DNA of 64,000 nucleotides from Rhodopseudomonas sp. BR0M22 (GTDB lineage: Bacteria; Pseudomonadota; Alphaproteobacteria; Rhizobiales; Xanthobacteraceae), in assembly GCF_010907035.1 (NCBI RefSeq), contig NZ_QUMK01000001.1:62001-126000 (forward strand), in the 5' to 3' direction. The notes beneath the pieces were generated by a model that was not told the DNA's origin, ran no database searches, and saw only the letters and a program-made list of their open reading frames with translations. Within the stretch, counting starts at the first letter, position 1; every line of letters starts with the position of its first letter. Below are positions 53,250 through 63,845 of this stretch, one piece after another. A program made the translations under genes and the position numbers.

Positions 53250-54815
53250 TTACGCGACGCCGCGGTTGCGGCCTTCCCAATATGGGGCACGCAGCACCTT
53301 GCGATCGATCTTGCCGAGCCCCGTGACCGGGATCTCTTCGACGAAATCGATCGACTTCGGCGACCATGGCGCGCCGCGCTTGTCTTTGACGTGCGCCTGC
53401 AGCTCGGCGGCATCGTTGTTGGCGCCCGGCTTCAGCACGACGAAGGCCTTGACCGCTTCGCCCCATTTGTCGTCGGGCACGCCGATCACGGCGGCCGATG
53501 CGACCGCATGATGCGCCATCAGCGCGTCCTCGACCTCGCGCGGGTAGATGTTGAAGCCGCCGGAGATGATCATGTCCTTGGTGCGGTCGACGATATAGAG
53601 ATAGCCGTCGGCATCCTTCACCGCCACGTCGCCGGTGTGCAGCCAGCCGCCGCGGAACGCTTCCGCCGTCGCTTCGGGCCGCTTCCAATAGCCGTCCATC
53701 ACCAGCGTACCGCGCACGCAGATTTCCCCGGGCTCGCCGGGGGCGACTTCGCGCATCTCGGAATCGAACAGCTTGACGTCGAGCAGCGGGCTGGGCCGGC
53801 CGCATGAGCCGAGCCGGCCAGGCTTGGTATCGTCGTGGTCGACCTTGCGCATCGTGGTGATGCACTGCGGCGCTTCGGTCTGGCCGTAGAGCTGCACGAA
53901 GACATTGCCGAAGATCTTGATGCCTTCGCGCAGACGATCCGGCGACATCGGGGCGGCGCCGTAGACGATCATGTCGAGCGACGACAGATCGTGACGCGCC
54001 CTCACCTGCGGTGCATCGATCAGCGCATAGATCAGCGTCGGCACCAGAAATACCGCGGTGATCTTGTCCTCGGCGATCACCCGGCAATACGACTCGACTT
54101 CGAAGCCCTGCACCAGCCGCGTGAAGCCGCCCCGCATCATCACCGGATACACGGTGACGCCGGCGGCGTGGCTGATCGGTGTCGCGGCCAGATAACGAAT
54201 GTCGGAAGGCCAGTCCCAATCCGAATACAGGATCACCGCCATCGTGGTCAGCGCGCGATGTGGGATCATCACGCCCTTGGAGCGGCCCGTGGTGCCGCCG
54301 GTGTAAGCCAGCCACGCGATATCGGAGGTCGCACTGTCGTCGACCAGCGGGGCCGGCTGAACCGCTGCGAAGCCATCGAGCAGATCGCGGGCGCCGTTCA
54401 CCGGTCCGAACGACAACTGATGCTTCAGGCCGGGCACGCGGGCGCGGATCGCCTCGCCGCGCGCGGCAAACTTGCCGCTCTCGACGATCAACGCGTCGAT
54501 CTCGGCGTCCTCGATGATGAAGGCGTGGTCGTCCTCGGCCGCCATCGGGTGCAACGGCGTGTAGCGCACTCCCATCACGGTCGCGGCGCAGATCGCCGCC
54601 CATGACTCGGCGCGGTTCGACGACAGGATCGCCAGCGCGCTGCCTTTGGCGAGGCCGCAATCGCGAAACAGCGTGATGAAGCGGCCGATTGCGTCGCCGA
54701 GCTCGCGATAGCTCCAGCGAATGCTGCCGTCGGCGATCGCGGGCCGGTCGCCGTAGCGCGCGATCGCATTGAGGATCAGGCTGCCGCCTGTGCCGGCGGA
54801 ATGAAGCTGCTCCAT
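53250..54815 (-). CDS. AMP-dependent acyl-CoA synthetase (fatty/aromatic acid-CoA ligase)
   Basis: A 521-residue adenylate-forming enzyme. The P-loop-like YTGGTTGRSKGVM (A3), YGQTEAPQC (A5), HTGDVAVKDADGYLYIVDR (A7) and GLGKIDRKVLR with the catalytic Lys (A10) are all present. It activates a carboxylic acid with ATP and CoA; the chain type cannot be predicted. The ATG at 54813-54815 has gggaga just upstream; a longer frame upstream is out of character. It is monocistronic, 77 nt before the membrane gene at 54893 on the same strand. Confidence 0.9.
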   Translation of the reverse strand: MEQLHSAGTGGSLILNAIARYGDRPAIADGSIRWSYRELGDAIGRFITLFRDCGLAKGSALAILSSNRAESWAAICAATVMGVRYTPLHPMAAEDDHAFIIEDAEIDALIVESGKFAARGEAIRARVPGLKHQLSFGPVNGARDLLDGFAAVQPAPLVDDSATSDIAWLAYTGGTTGRSKGVMIPHRALTTMAVILYSDWDWPSDIRYLAATPISHAAGVTVYPVMMRGGFTRLVQGFEVESYCRVIAEDKITAVFLVPTLIYALIDAPQVRARHDLSSLDMIVYGAAPMSPDRLREGIKIFGNVFVQLYGQTEAPQCITTMRKVDHDDTKPGRLGSCGRPSPLLDVKLFDSEMREVAPGEPGEICVRGTLVMDGYWKRPEATAEAFRGGWLHTGDVAVKDADGYLYIVDRTKDMIISGGFNIYPREVEDALMAHHAVASAAVIGVPDDKWGEAVKAFVVLKPGANNDAAELQAHVKDKRGAPWSPKSIDFVEEIPVTGLGKIDRKVLRAPYWEGRNRGVA

Positions 54816-54892
54816 GGTGTCTCCCTCTCTTTTCATTATTGATTGTTGATATGGCGCCGCCTTGCGTGATGCGGCAGCGCTCGTCGCCCGCG

Positions 54893-55357
54893 CTATGGCG
54901 GCCGTTCGCGCGCCGCCATCCAGGCGAGCGCCAGATAGGCCGCCAGCAGCAGCGCTTCGCCGAGCACCACCAGCAGGCTGCCGCCGTAGATCGACGGGAA
55001 CATCAGTTCGATCACCGCCATCGACACCACGGTCGTCAGCCACACGACGGCGCCCCACGGCGTTGCGAGCCACAGTCCGACCGCGGCGACCAGCTCGATC
55101 ACGGCGAAATAGACGGTCGCGGTCTGCCAGGCCATGGTCTGGACTTCGAACGCGTCGTCTTCACCGCCGACAAAGCCGGTGATCTGTGCCCAATGGTAGA
55201 GTCCCTTGACGACCGACAGCACGGCCATCACCCGCAGAAACAGCACCAGGCGCCGGGTCCAGTCGTTGTCGTGGTTGTCCGGCCGCTCCGGCGAAATCGC
55301 CGCGACCGAAATCGCCTGATCTCGTGGCGGCTGTTCGCGTGATGGAAGTTCGGACAT
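54893..55357 (-). CDS. Membrane protein, DUF6163-like
   Basis: A 154-residue protein with four helices: about residues 37-55, 78-97, 101-118 and 124-144. Charged, Pro-rich N-terminus (PSREQPPRDQ). It resembles the DUF6163 family of alphaproteobacteria; the function is unknown. It precedes the acyl-CoA synthetase on the same strand and is divergent from hemB. Confidence 0.65.
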   Translation of the reverse strand: MSELPSREQPPRDQAISVAAISPERPDNHDNDWTRRLVLFLRVMAVLSVVKGLYHWAQITGFVGGEDDAFEVQTMAWQTATVYFAVIELVAAVGLWLATPWGAVVWLTTVVSMAVIELMFPSIYGGSLLVVLGEALLLAAYLALAWMAARERPP

Positions 55358-55488
55358 GCGGCTCGGCTACCGGAAGGGTGGTGGTGCGGTGCGGTCTGGG
55401 TGCGAGTCTTGGCCCGCCGGGCCAGCAAAATCAATCGGCTGTGATCGCGGCGGAACCTTTTGATTGCGCCAAATCAACAGTGCGGTGA

Positions 55489-56604
<1,116 letters not shown>

Positions 56605-56770
56605 GCCTGCGGCACTCTCCCGCCTCGCTCCGCCAGGGTGATTCGTCAGCTCTCTGGCGAAGCGATGGACAGCTTGTAATGTCGCGGCAGCCTTGCAAGG
56701 CCGCCGAACCGTCGCCATGTCGAGCCGGACGATCGCTCCGGTTCGGGAGCGTGCAACGGGGAGCAGGCTG

Positions 56771-57298
56771 ATGGCTGACTATGGCGGGAGTGGCTGGCGC
56801 GGCGGCGAGGTTCGTGCCGCGGCGTTCGATCCCTGGCTCAATCCGGAACTGTTTCAGGGCGTGCTGACCAAGCGCGTGTTCGCGTTCCTGATCGATCTCG
56901 TCGTGCTCACCGTACCGGTCGTGGTGGTGACGGTGTTCATCGCGATGTTCGGTCTGGTGACGCTCGGCCTCGGCTGGACGCTGTTCTGGCTGGTGTCGCC
57001 AATGTCGGTGATTTGGGCACTGGTGTACTACGGCGCCTCGCTCGGCGGTCCGCACTCGGCGACGATCGGCATGCGGACCATGGGCCTCGAGCTGACCACC
57101 TGGACCGGCGAGCCCGGCTACTTCGTGCTGGGCGCGGCGCACGCGTTCCTGTTCTGGCTGTCGCTGTCGATGCTGACGCCGCTGGTGCTGCTGGTCGGAC
57201 TGTTCAATGCGCGCCGCCGGCTGCTCCACGACATCGTGCTCGGAACTGTGATTATCAACAGCACCGTGCCCGCCTCTCAGCCGGCGCGATCCTACTAA
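56771..57298 (+). CDS. RDD-family membrane protein
   Basis: A 175-residue RDD protein with three helices (about residues 40-60, 70-90 and 115-138). The RDD motif appears as KRVFAFLIDLVVL, and a second conserved block is GMRTMGLELTTW; RRRLLHDIVLGTVII ends the domain. RDD proteins may be Na+(Li+)/H+ antiporters or other transport partners. The ATG at 56771 begins MADYGGSG; the upstream frame runs into intergenic DNA. It precedes bpt by 68 nt. Confidence 0.88.
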   Translation: MADYGGSGWRGGEVRAAAFDPWLNPELFQGVLTKRVFAFLIDLVVLTVPVVVVTVFIAMFGLVTLGLGWTLFWLVSPMSVIWALVYYGASLGGPHSATIGMRTMGLELTTWTGEPGYFVLGAAHAFLFWLSLSMLTPLVLLVGLFNARRRLLHDIVLGTVIINSTVPASQPARSY

Positions 57299-57366
57299 GG
57301 GCGAAAGCGATTGACCGGAGGCGGACGTAAGGCGATGCTGGTCACGTTGGAGGCCGACGACCCGAC

Positions 57367-58143
57367 GTGACCCAGCACTCGCGCGACACACCGCAATTCT
57401 ACCTGACGGCCCCCTCGCCGTGCCCGTATCTGCCGGGCCGGCACGAGCGCAAGGTGTTCACCCATCTGGTCGGCAACAAGGCCGGCGAGCTGAACGATCT
57501 GCTGACCCATGGCGGCTTCCGCCGCAGCCAGTCGATCGCCTACCGCCCGGCCTGCGACCAGTGCCGCGCCTGTGTCTCGGTGCGGGTGATCGCCAACGAG
57601 TTCAAGCCGTCGCGCAACCAGCGCAAGCTGCTGGCCCGCAACGCCGACATCGTCGGCGAGCAGCGCAATCCGGTGCCGACTTCCGAGCAGTATTCGGTGT
57701 TCCGCGCCTATCTGGACCAGCGCCATCGTCACGGCGGCATGGCGGACATGACGGTGCTCGACTACGCGATGATGGTCGAGGACAGCCACGTCCAGACCCG
57801 GCTGATCGAGTATCGCAAGCGCACCCCGGACACCGGCGTGACCGGCCGCGGCGGCGAGCTGATCGCTGCGGCGCTGACCGACGTGCTCGGAGACGGGCTG
57901 TCGATGGTGTACTCATTCTACGAGCCGAACGAACAGCACCGTTCGCTCGGCACCTTCATGATCCTCGATCACATCGCCCGCGCCCGGCGACTCGGCCTGC
58001 CCTACGTCTATCTCGGCTATTGGATCGAAGGCTCCAAGAAGATGGACTATAAGGGCCGCTACCTTCCGCAGCAGCGGCTGGCGCCGAGCGGCTGGCTGCG
58101 CATCGACGCTTCCGGCGAGATGCAGCCCGAACCGCAGGACTAG
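57367..58143 (+). CDS. bpt: Aspartate/glutamate leucyltransferase Bpt
   Basis: A 258-residue GNAT-fold aminoacyl-tRNA-protein transferase that adds Leu to N-terminal Asp or Glu, feeding the ClpS/ClpAP N-degron pathway. Signatures are the N-terminal [16 protein letters not shown], the cysteine block [16 protein letters not shown] and [37 protein letters not shown] is also diagnostic. Length fits. GTG start at 57367. It follows the RDD gene, a common arrangement. Confidence 0.93.
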   Translation: MTQHSRDTPQFYLTAPSPCPYLPGRHERKVFTHLVGNKAGELNDLLTHGGFRRSQSIAYRPACDQCRACVSVRVIANEFKPSRNQRKLLARNADIVGEQRNPVPTSEQYSVFRAYLDQRHRHGGMADMTVLDYAMMVEDSHVQTRLIEYRKRTPDTGVTGRGGELIAAALTDVLGDGLSMVYSFYEPNEQHRSLGTFMILDHIARARRLGLPYVYLGYWIEGSKKMDYKGRYLPQQRLAPSGWLRIDASGEMQPEPQD

Positions 58144-58234
58144 ATGCGGTCTCTCGACACGCTGGCGCTCGGTCCATCACGCCCTCTCCGCTCCACCAGG
58201 CGAGCCAATGGGGCCGCAGAAACGCGCGCCCGCA

Positions 58235-59137
58235 TCATGACCGCTGCCCCGCATTCGCTTCGACCTCAGCGGGAATGATCTCGACCGTGGCCGTCATTCC
58301 CGCCGCCAGCTCGACGCCTGAAGGCACGCGATCGAGATGGATGCGGACCGGTATGCGCTGGGCTAGTCGCACCCAGGAGAACGTTGCCGCCACATTCGGC
58401 AACCCGAAACGACCGGGTGTTTCGTTGCTGTTCTCGATGCCTCGACCGATGCTCTCGACATGGCCAGCCACCGGCTGATCGAAACCCATCAGCTTGACCC
58501 GCGCCGGTGCCCCCACACGAATTTGCTGCAGCTTCGTCTCTTCGAAATAGCCGGTGATCCAGAAACTCGCTCCATCGAGGATCGCGACATTGGTGGTGCC
58601 GGCCGTCGCATAGTCGCCGGGCCGCAGCTTCAGATTGGTGACATAGCCATCGACGGGGGAGCGAATGACCGAGCGTGCAAGATTGAGTTTGGCCAGCTCG
58701 CGTGTCGCTATCGCTGCCTGATAGGCCGCAGTCGCCATGGCGGCTGCGCCGCTCGATTGCTGGAGCGCTTCCTGTGAGACCACATCGTTGAGTTTGAGTT
58801 GCTGCTTACGCTGGGCAGTGGCTTGCCGCACCAGCATATCCTGATACTTCGCTTCGACGTCAGCCTCTGCCAGCGCTACGGCCAGCCGAAGCCGCTCCGG
58901 ATCGATCTCATAAAGAACGTCGCCACGTTTCACATACTGATTATCGGCGATCGGGACGGTGCGGATCGTTCCGGAGACTTCCGGCGCGATCTGCACCACA
59001 TCCACGCTCACCCTTCCGTCGCGCGTCCAGGGCGTTCGTTCGTAATGGCTCCAAGCCTGGAGTGCGACGAATCCGGAAACAACGAAGACGCAGAGTGTCA
59101 GAGAATAGTGCCCGAGCAACGATACAAGCGATTTCAC
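58235..59137 (-). CDS. Membrane-fusion protein (EmrA/AaeA type efflux subunit)
   Basis: A 300-residue HlyD-family protein with one N-terminal helix (about residues 9-28), a lipoyl half (VDVVQIAPEVSGTIRTVPIA), a coiled coil (about 75-135) and a second lipoyl half (IRSPVDGYVTNLKLRPGDYA). With DUF1656 and FUSC it forms an Aae-type exporter bridging to an outer-membrane channel. The GTG at 59137 overlaps the DUF1656 stop by 4 nt (GTGA). No outer-membrane factor is encoded here. Confidence 0.9.
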   Translation of the reverse strand: MKSLVSLLGHYSLTLCVFVVSGFVALQAWSHYERTPWTRDGRVSVDVVQIAPEVSGTIRTVPIADNQYVKRGDVLYEIDPERLRLAVALAEADVEAKYQDMLVRQATAQRKQQLKLNDVVSQEALQQSSGAAAMATAAYQAAIATRELAKLNLARSVIRSPVDGYVTNLKLRPGDYATAGTTNVAILDGASFWITGYFEETKLQQIRVGAPARVKLMGFDQPVAGHVESIGRGIENSNETPGRFGLPNVAATFSWVRLAQRIPVRIHLDRVPSGVELAAGMTATVEIIPAEVEANAGQRS

Positions 59138-59349
59138 AACGGCAGTCCGATCACTGGCAGGTGCTGCATGAGCAGACCGCAAACGATGACAAAGATGGCG
59201 ATTTCCGCGAGCGGCCGATAGGCGAACAGGCGGGAGACGCCGATCTCGCTGCAAACGCGCATCGTCGCTATCGTGGCGATCAACGCAACGAACGCAATCG
59301 CAACCAGACCGGGGATGAAGACGCCTCCGATATTCAAGTCAGCGAGCAT
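59134..59349 (-). CDS. DUF1656 (AaeX-like) small membrane protein
   Basis: A 71-residue protein with two helices (about residues 12-31 and 48-66). MLADLNIGGVFIPGL is the family N-terminus. The ATG at 59347-59349 has a close aggag site and overlaps the FUSC stop by 11 nt. It is coupled to the membrane-fusion protein. Its role in the exporter is undefined. Confidence 0.88.
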   Translation of the reverse strand: MLADLNIGGVFIPGLVAIAFVALIATIATMRVCSEIGVSRLFAYRPLAEIAIFVIVCGLLMQHLPVIGLPL

Positions 59350-61456
59350 GAGCGAGGTCTCCTTTTCTTGCTGCTCCACTTGCGCCGAGCGCGAAACGCA
59401 GATCGACCAGCAGATCGACGATCCGAGGCCGGCCTTTCAATGAGCTGTGCTCGATCATGACCATCAGCCGCTCGATGCGCGGATCGAGATCGATGAGGTC
59501 GGCTGACGTTGCCGGGCTCCCGCCGCGAAACGTCCCGGCAATCCCGGTCAGAAGGCTTTCTATTTCAGCGCGGGCCTCGCCTTTGACCTGCGGGATCATC
59601 TTGCGAAGCTGACCAGCGACATGGCCAATACGAAGCAGGCGGAGCGTATCGTCGAGGACGTCTGGATGGGCTTTCCCGGCCGCGCGCAGCCTCGGCAGCA
59701 GCAGCGCCGTCCGGTCGATCATCAGACTTGTCCAACGCGCCTCGTTCGGTGCGCCGCCAAGCGCGCGGCGGCCGACATCGCGCCGGCTGAGGTGAAGCAA
59801 TCGTTTGATTGCAACGTCGACCGGTACGGTCTGGAAGATCGACATGCTGACCGCTCCAAATCCAACCGCAACGAAAAGCGCGATCGTCATATTGAGGGAG
59901 GCGGCGAAATCACCGGTGTAGCTGGTGCCCAACCCGGAAAGGATCGGAATTGTCAGAGTAATGCCCATCGCCATGAAGGCCGTTGGCACGCGCGCTTGGA
60001 GCGAGCCAGCGAACAGGAACGCCGGAGCAAGGACCGCGACAAGCACTGCAAAGCTGGTCACATGGGGAAGGATGACGAAGCTGTAGCAGAGGCTGATCAG
60101 CACGCCGAAGATCGAGCCGACGATGTACTTCACGACAAACGGCACAGGCGTGTCGACGTTTCCGAACAAGGTGCAGCATACGCCGAGAATCGAGACCGCC
60201 GTTTCGCCGTCCGGCCACGCCGACCATATCCAGAACGCGCAGCCACTGAGGATGCCGACCATCGCGCCGAGCGCTGCGCGGGCCGCCATCCATGGATCAC
60301 GGTGATAGACGTACCCCTTTGCCAGCTCGGGGCCGTAGAGCGTCGCTGCTTTTCGTGTCCGGCTGGTCATGTTCCGACCGAGCTTGTCGCAGTCGTTCAG
60401 CAGGCCAATCATTTCCGCCAGATGGCCGGCAAGGTTGGCACCTACCCTATCGGCAGGCATCGTCGCGTCGGTGCCTAAATGTTTCTGAATCGATCGTGCA
60501 CGCCCGATCAGTCGGGCAGCCTCCGCATGGCGACCAGCCGGCTCATCGACTGCGATCCAGCCCTCCACATCAGCGGCCAGTGCGCTGAGTTCAGCAAGAT
60601 TCGCTGCGCGCGCGATGTCGAGAGAACGTACTCGCTCCTCGATCTCGGCCGTGAGCGGGAGAAGCCGAGCCAGCCGATCATGGATAAGCTGCAGTGTCTC
60701 GCGACGCGGCCTTGCAGATGCGGAATCGTATGGAAGATGTGTCGCCAGCCCCTGAAGCATCAGAAGGTCGACAGCAAGCTGTTCGCGCCGTTGGCGGTTC
60801 TGTTCCGACGATCCGGTCAGCGCGGCCTCCGCAAGCCGGCGAGCGTCCTGCAGCATGGCCGAAAGCTTGCCGGTGAACTGCCCCGTCATCGGCTTCGGCC
60901 AGACGTATCGATGGATCAAAACCGCGCAGAGAATGCCGATGCAGATCTCCTGGACACGCAGGGATGCGGTGTCGAAGGCGGCGCCGGGTTCGAGCACGCT
61001 CGGAAAGCCGATCAGGCTCGTCGTGTAGCCTGCAAGGACAAAAGCGTAGGCTCGTGGCGTGCGATCAAGCAGCGAGAGAAACAGGCAACGGCCGATCCAG
61101 CCGGCAAGGATCAGGCAGCACACGGCCGGATCGTTCACGAAATTCGGAACGATCGCGACGGTGGCGATTGCCCCGACGAACGTCCCGGCGAACCGATACA
61201 CGCCGCGGCTGAGTGAGGCTCCCGCAGATGTCTGGGAGACGATGTAGACCGTCACGATGGCCCAAAACGGCTTGGGCAACCCGATCCGCAGCGAAATGTA
61301 ATAGGCCAGCATCGCCGCGGCGAAACTCTTCGCCGAAAACAGGATCGCATCGGCGTCTTCCTTCCTGGCAGGCTGGCGGAGGAAGTTCGTCAGCGCCTGC
61401 CGCACTGCGGGGCAGGTCTGGGGCAAACGGGTCCGTCTCAACTGGATGTCGCTCAT
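59339..61456 (-). CDS. FUSC-family efflux protein (AaeB-like)
   Basis: A 705-residue inner-membrane protein. It has two membrane blocks of about six helices (near residues 45-165 and 390-530) split by a cytoplasmic helical domain, and a C-terminal soluble domain. GLPKPFWAIVTVYIVSQTSA is the FUSC signature at the N-terminus, and CAFWIWSAWPDGETAVSILG begins the second block. It should export hydroxyaromatic acids or similar compounds. It is the first gene of the operon and is divergent from the AraC regulator with a gap of only 50 bp. Confidence 0.9.
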   Translation of the reverse strand: MSDIQLRRTRLPQTCPAVRQALTNFLRQPARKEDADAILFSAKSFAAAMLAYYISLRIGLPKPFWAIVTVYIVSQTSAGASLSRGVYRFAGTFVGAIATVAIVPNFVNDPAVCCLILAGWIGRCLFLSLLDRTPRAYAFVLAGYTTSLIGFPSVLEPGAAFDTASLRVQEICIGILCAVLIHRYVWPKPMTGQFTGKLSAMLQDARRLAEAALTGSSEQNRQRREQLAVDLLMLQGLATHLPYDSASARPRRETLQLIHDRLARLLPLTAEIEERVRSLDIARAANLAELSALAADVEGWIAVDEPAGRHAEAARLIGRARSIQKHLGTDATMPADRVGANLAGHLAEMIGLLNDCDKLGRNMTSRTRKAATLYGPELAKGYVYHRDPWMAARAALGAMVGILSGCAFWIWSAWPDGETAVSILGVCCTLFGNVDTPVPFVVKYIVGSIFGVLISLCYSFVILPHVTSFAVLVAVLAPAFLFAGSLQARVPTAFMAMGITLTIPILSGLGTSYTGDFAASLNMTIALFVAVGFGAVSMSIFQTVPVDVAIKRLLHLSRRDVGRRALGGAPNEARWTSLMIDRTALLLPRLRAAGKAHPDVLDDTLRLLRIGHVAGQLRKMIPQVKGEARAEIESLLTGIAGTFRGGSPATSADLIDLDPRIERLMVMIEHSSLKGRPRIVDLLVDLRFALGASGAARKGDLAHAR

Positions 61457-61506
61457 GACGCCAGTTGTGACCGATTTGCAGAAACGAATAAATTCGCTAT
61501 TACGAC

Positions 61507-62355
61507 ATGAAATCCCTGAAAACGGCCATTCGCATGCCCATCGAATCTGTCGTTTCGGTTTTCGACCCCGACCTGACGCGTCTGCCTGCAGTCGCCCACA
61601 GGCTGCATTTCTCGGACCATGAGTCGGAAGTGCCGTTGCATGTGCACCGGAAGGGGCAGCTCATCCTGGCGCTGCGCGGAGCCGTCACCTGCACGGCAGG
61701 CAACGAGATCTGGATCGTCCCGCCCAATTGCGGGGTATGGATTCCTGGCGGCGTGCCTCACAGCGCCCGCGCGACCGCCAATGCCCAGCTCAACTACCTG
61801 TTCGTCGAGCCGGAAGCCGCGAACCTGCCCCGCTCCAGTTGCACGCTTGCGATTTCTCCGCTGATCCGAGAAATGGTCGAGCGTCTGGCCGATGAGCGCG
61901 CGGACTATCACGCAGACAGCCATGCGGCCCGAATGGCGCGCGTGCTGCTGGACGAACTCGCGGAGATGCCGCGAGAGCGGTTCAACCTGCCAATTTCCAG
62001 CCATCCGAAGATCCGGGCCATCGCCGACGCTCTGACGGCCGAGCCGTCCGACCGCAGAACCTTGAGCGATTGGGCAAAGACTGTCGCGATGAGTGAAAGA
62101 TCGTTGGCGCGGCTGCTGATCCGCGAGACGGGACTGACGTTCGGACGCTGGCGCCAGCAGCTCCACCTCGTCGTCGCCCTCCGGGAGCTTGCGAGCGGTG
62201 AAGCGGTGCAGAATGTTGCGGCTGAACTCGGCTACGAGTCAGTGAATGCCTTCATCACCATGTTCAAGAAGGCGCTGGGAAGCACTCCCGCTCAGTACTT
62301 CGCGCAACGTCACCCGCCCGCCAAGGCGGGATCAAACGAGCCGAGCCGCGTTTGA
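61507..62355 (+). CDS. AraC-family transcriptional regulator
   Basis: A 282-residue regulator with a cupin N-terminal domain (HFSDHESEVPLHVHRKGQLI, GVWIPGGVPHSARA) and a C-terminal pair of helix-turn-helix motifs (TLSDWAKTVAMSERSLARLL, ELGYESVNAFITMFKKALG). The His and Glu of the cupin resemble ligand-sensing repressor/activators. It is divergent from the FUSC-DUF1656-MFP operon and likely controls it and itself from the shared 50-bp gap. Confidence 0.88.
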   Translation: MKSLKTAIRMPIESVVSVFDPDLTRLPAVAHRLHFSDHESEVPLHVHRKGQLILALRGAVTCTAGNEIWIVPPNCGVWIPGGVPHSARATANAQLNYLFVEPEAANLPRSSCTLAISPLIREMVERLADERADYHADSHAARMARVLLDELAEMPRERFNLPISSHPKIRAIADALTAEPSDRRTLSDWAKTVAMSERSLARLLIRETGLTFGRWRQQLHLVVALRELASGEAVQNVAAELGYESVNAFITMFKKALGSTPAQYFAQRHPPAKAGSNEPSRV

Positions 62356-62415
62356 CAAGTGCCGGTCCTAGTCGTCGACCAGCGGCCCCCGGCGCGGGGA
62401 CTTCAGGTCTACGCA

Positions 62416-63789
62416 CTACCCGCCGGTCGCGTAGTCGAACACCAGCTTGATGTTCAGCACGACGATGATCGCGGCGATCACCGACGCGCTCGCGGTGAGC
62501 CAGCGCGGCGCGACGAACTCGCCCATCTTGGCGCGGCTGGCGGTGAACATCACCAGTGGCACGACGGCAAAGGGTAGCTGCAGGCTGAGCACCACCTGAC
62601 TGAGAATCAGAAGCTGCCCGGTGCCCTTCTCGCCGGCAATGATCGTGACGACGACCGCGGGTACGATTGCGATCAGCCGCGTCACCATTCGCCGCAGCCA
62701 CGGCTTGATCCGGATCTGGATGAAGCCTTCCATCACGATCTGGCCGGCGAGTGTCGCGGTGATCGTCGAGTTCAGGCCGCAGGCGAGCAGCGCGATGCCG
62801 AACAGCGTCGGCGCCAGCGTCGAGCCGAGCAGCGGCGCCAGGAAGGCGTGCGCCTGGTCGAGTTCGGCGACGTCGGTCTGGCCGGCGTGGTGGAAGGTCG
62901 CCGCCGCCAGGATCAAGATCGAAGCGTTGATGGTCAACGCGAAGGTCAGCGCGATCGTCGAGTCGAAGGTGGCGAGTTTGATCGCCTCGTGCTTCTCGGC
63001 TGGGCTGCGGCCGAAGCCGCGCGTCTGCACCAAGCCCGAGTGCAGGTAGAGATTGTGCGGCATCACCGTGGCGCCGAGGATACCGAGCGCCAGATACAGC
63101 ATGCCGGGCTCGGTCAGCACGCGCGTGGTCGGCGCGAAGCCACGGATCACCGCGCCCCAATCCGGGTCGGCCATCGCGATCTGGATTGCGAAGCATGCCG
63201 CGATCACGCCGAGCAGCGCCACCACGAAGGCTTCGATCCAACGGAAGCCGAACGCCTGCAGCGCCAGCACCAGGAACACGTCGGCTGCGGTGATCAGCAC
63301 GCCGATCTCGAGTGGAATCCCGAACAGCAGATTGAGCCCGATCGCGGTGCCGATGACCTCTGCGAGGTCGGTCGCGGTGATGGCGATCTCGGCCGACAGC
63401 CACAGCGGCCACGACACCCATTTGGGATAGGCGTCGCGGCAGGCTTGGGCGAGATCTCTGCCAGCCCCGACCCCGAGCCGTGTGCACAGCGATTGCAGCA
63501 CCACGGCCATGATGTTGGAGACCAGCGCGACCGTGAGCAGCGCGTAGCCGTATTTCGATCCGCCGGCGAGCGAAGTCGCCCAGTTGCCGGGATCCATGTA
63601 GCCGACAGCGACCAGATAGCCCGGCCCCAGAAACGCGAGCAGCTTGCGCCAGAACGGACCCTTGGCGCGGACCGGGACCGAGCCGAACATGCCGGCCAGC
63701 GACGGCTCGCCCGGCGACAGACGCCACCCCGTGGTTTGCTCCGGTGTCGGCGCTGGATCTGGGGTCATCTGCGGCGTTTTTGCATCCAT
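62416..63789 (-). CDS. mntH: Manganese/iron transporter MntH (Nramp)
   Basis: A 457-residue Nramp-type H+-coupled Mn(II) or Fe(II) importer with 11 to 12 helices. TM1 has the metal-binding DPGNW (near residue 67) in [20 protein letters not shown], and TM6 has [13 protein letters not shown]. The N-terminal cytoplasmic tail is long (about 40 residues). A strong dyad lies just upstream (63815-63845). Length is normal. It is monocistronic, converging with the AraC gene (60 nt apart at their stops). Confidence 0.96.
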   Translation of the reverse strand: MDAKTPQMTPDPAPTPEQTTGWRLSPGEPSLAGMFGSVPVRAKGPFWRKLLAFLGPGYLVAVGYMDPGNWATSLAGGSKYGYALLTVALVSNIMAVVLQSLCTRLGVGAGRDLAQACRDAYPKWVSWPLWLSAEIAITATDLAEVIGTAIGLNLLFGIPLEIGVLITAADVFLVLALQAFGFRWIEAFVVALLGVIAACFAIQIAMADPDWGAVIRGFAPTTRVLTEPGMLYLALGILGATVMPHNLYLHSGLVQTRGFGRSPAEKHEAIKLATFDSTIALTFALTINASILILAAATFHHAGQTDVAELDQAHAFLAPLLGSTLAPTLFGIALLACGLNSTITATLAGQIVMEGFIQIRIKPWLRRMVTRLIAIVPAVVVTIIAGEKGTGQLLILSQVVLSLQLPFAVVPLVMFTASRAKMGEFVAPRWLTASASVIAAIIVVLNIKLVFDYATGG

Positions 63790-63814
63790 CGCATCATATT
63801 GCAGGCCCGCAGCG

Positions 63815-63845
63815 CTTCTTGCAAGTCATTTGCAATAGCAAGAAG
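63815..63845. promoter_or_regulatory. Probable Mur/Fur-type operator of mntH
   Basis: An outer 8-bp dyad (cttcttgc / gcaagaag) surrounds two TTGCAA boxes at 63819-63824 and 63830-63835, 11 nt apart. It lies 26 bp upstream of the mntH ATG. TTGCAA is itself palindromic and resembles the boxes reported for the rhizobial Fur-like manganese regulator Mur at mntH. Assignment to Mur is inferred. Confidence 0.65.
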
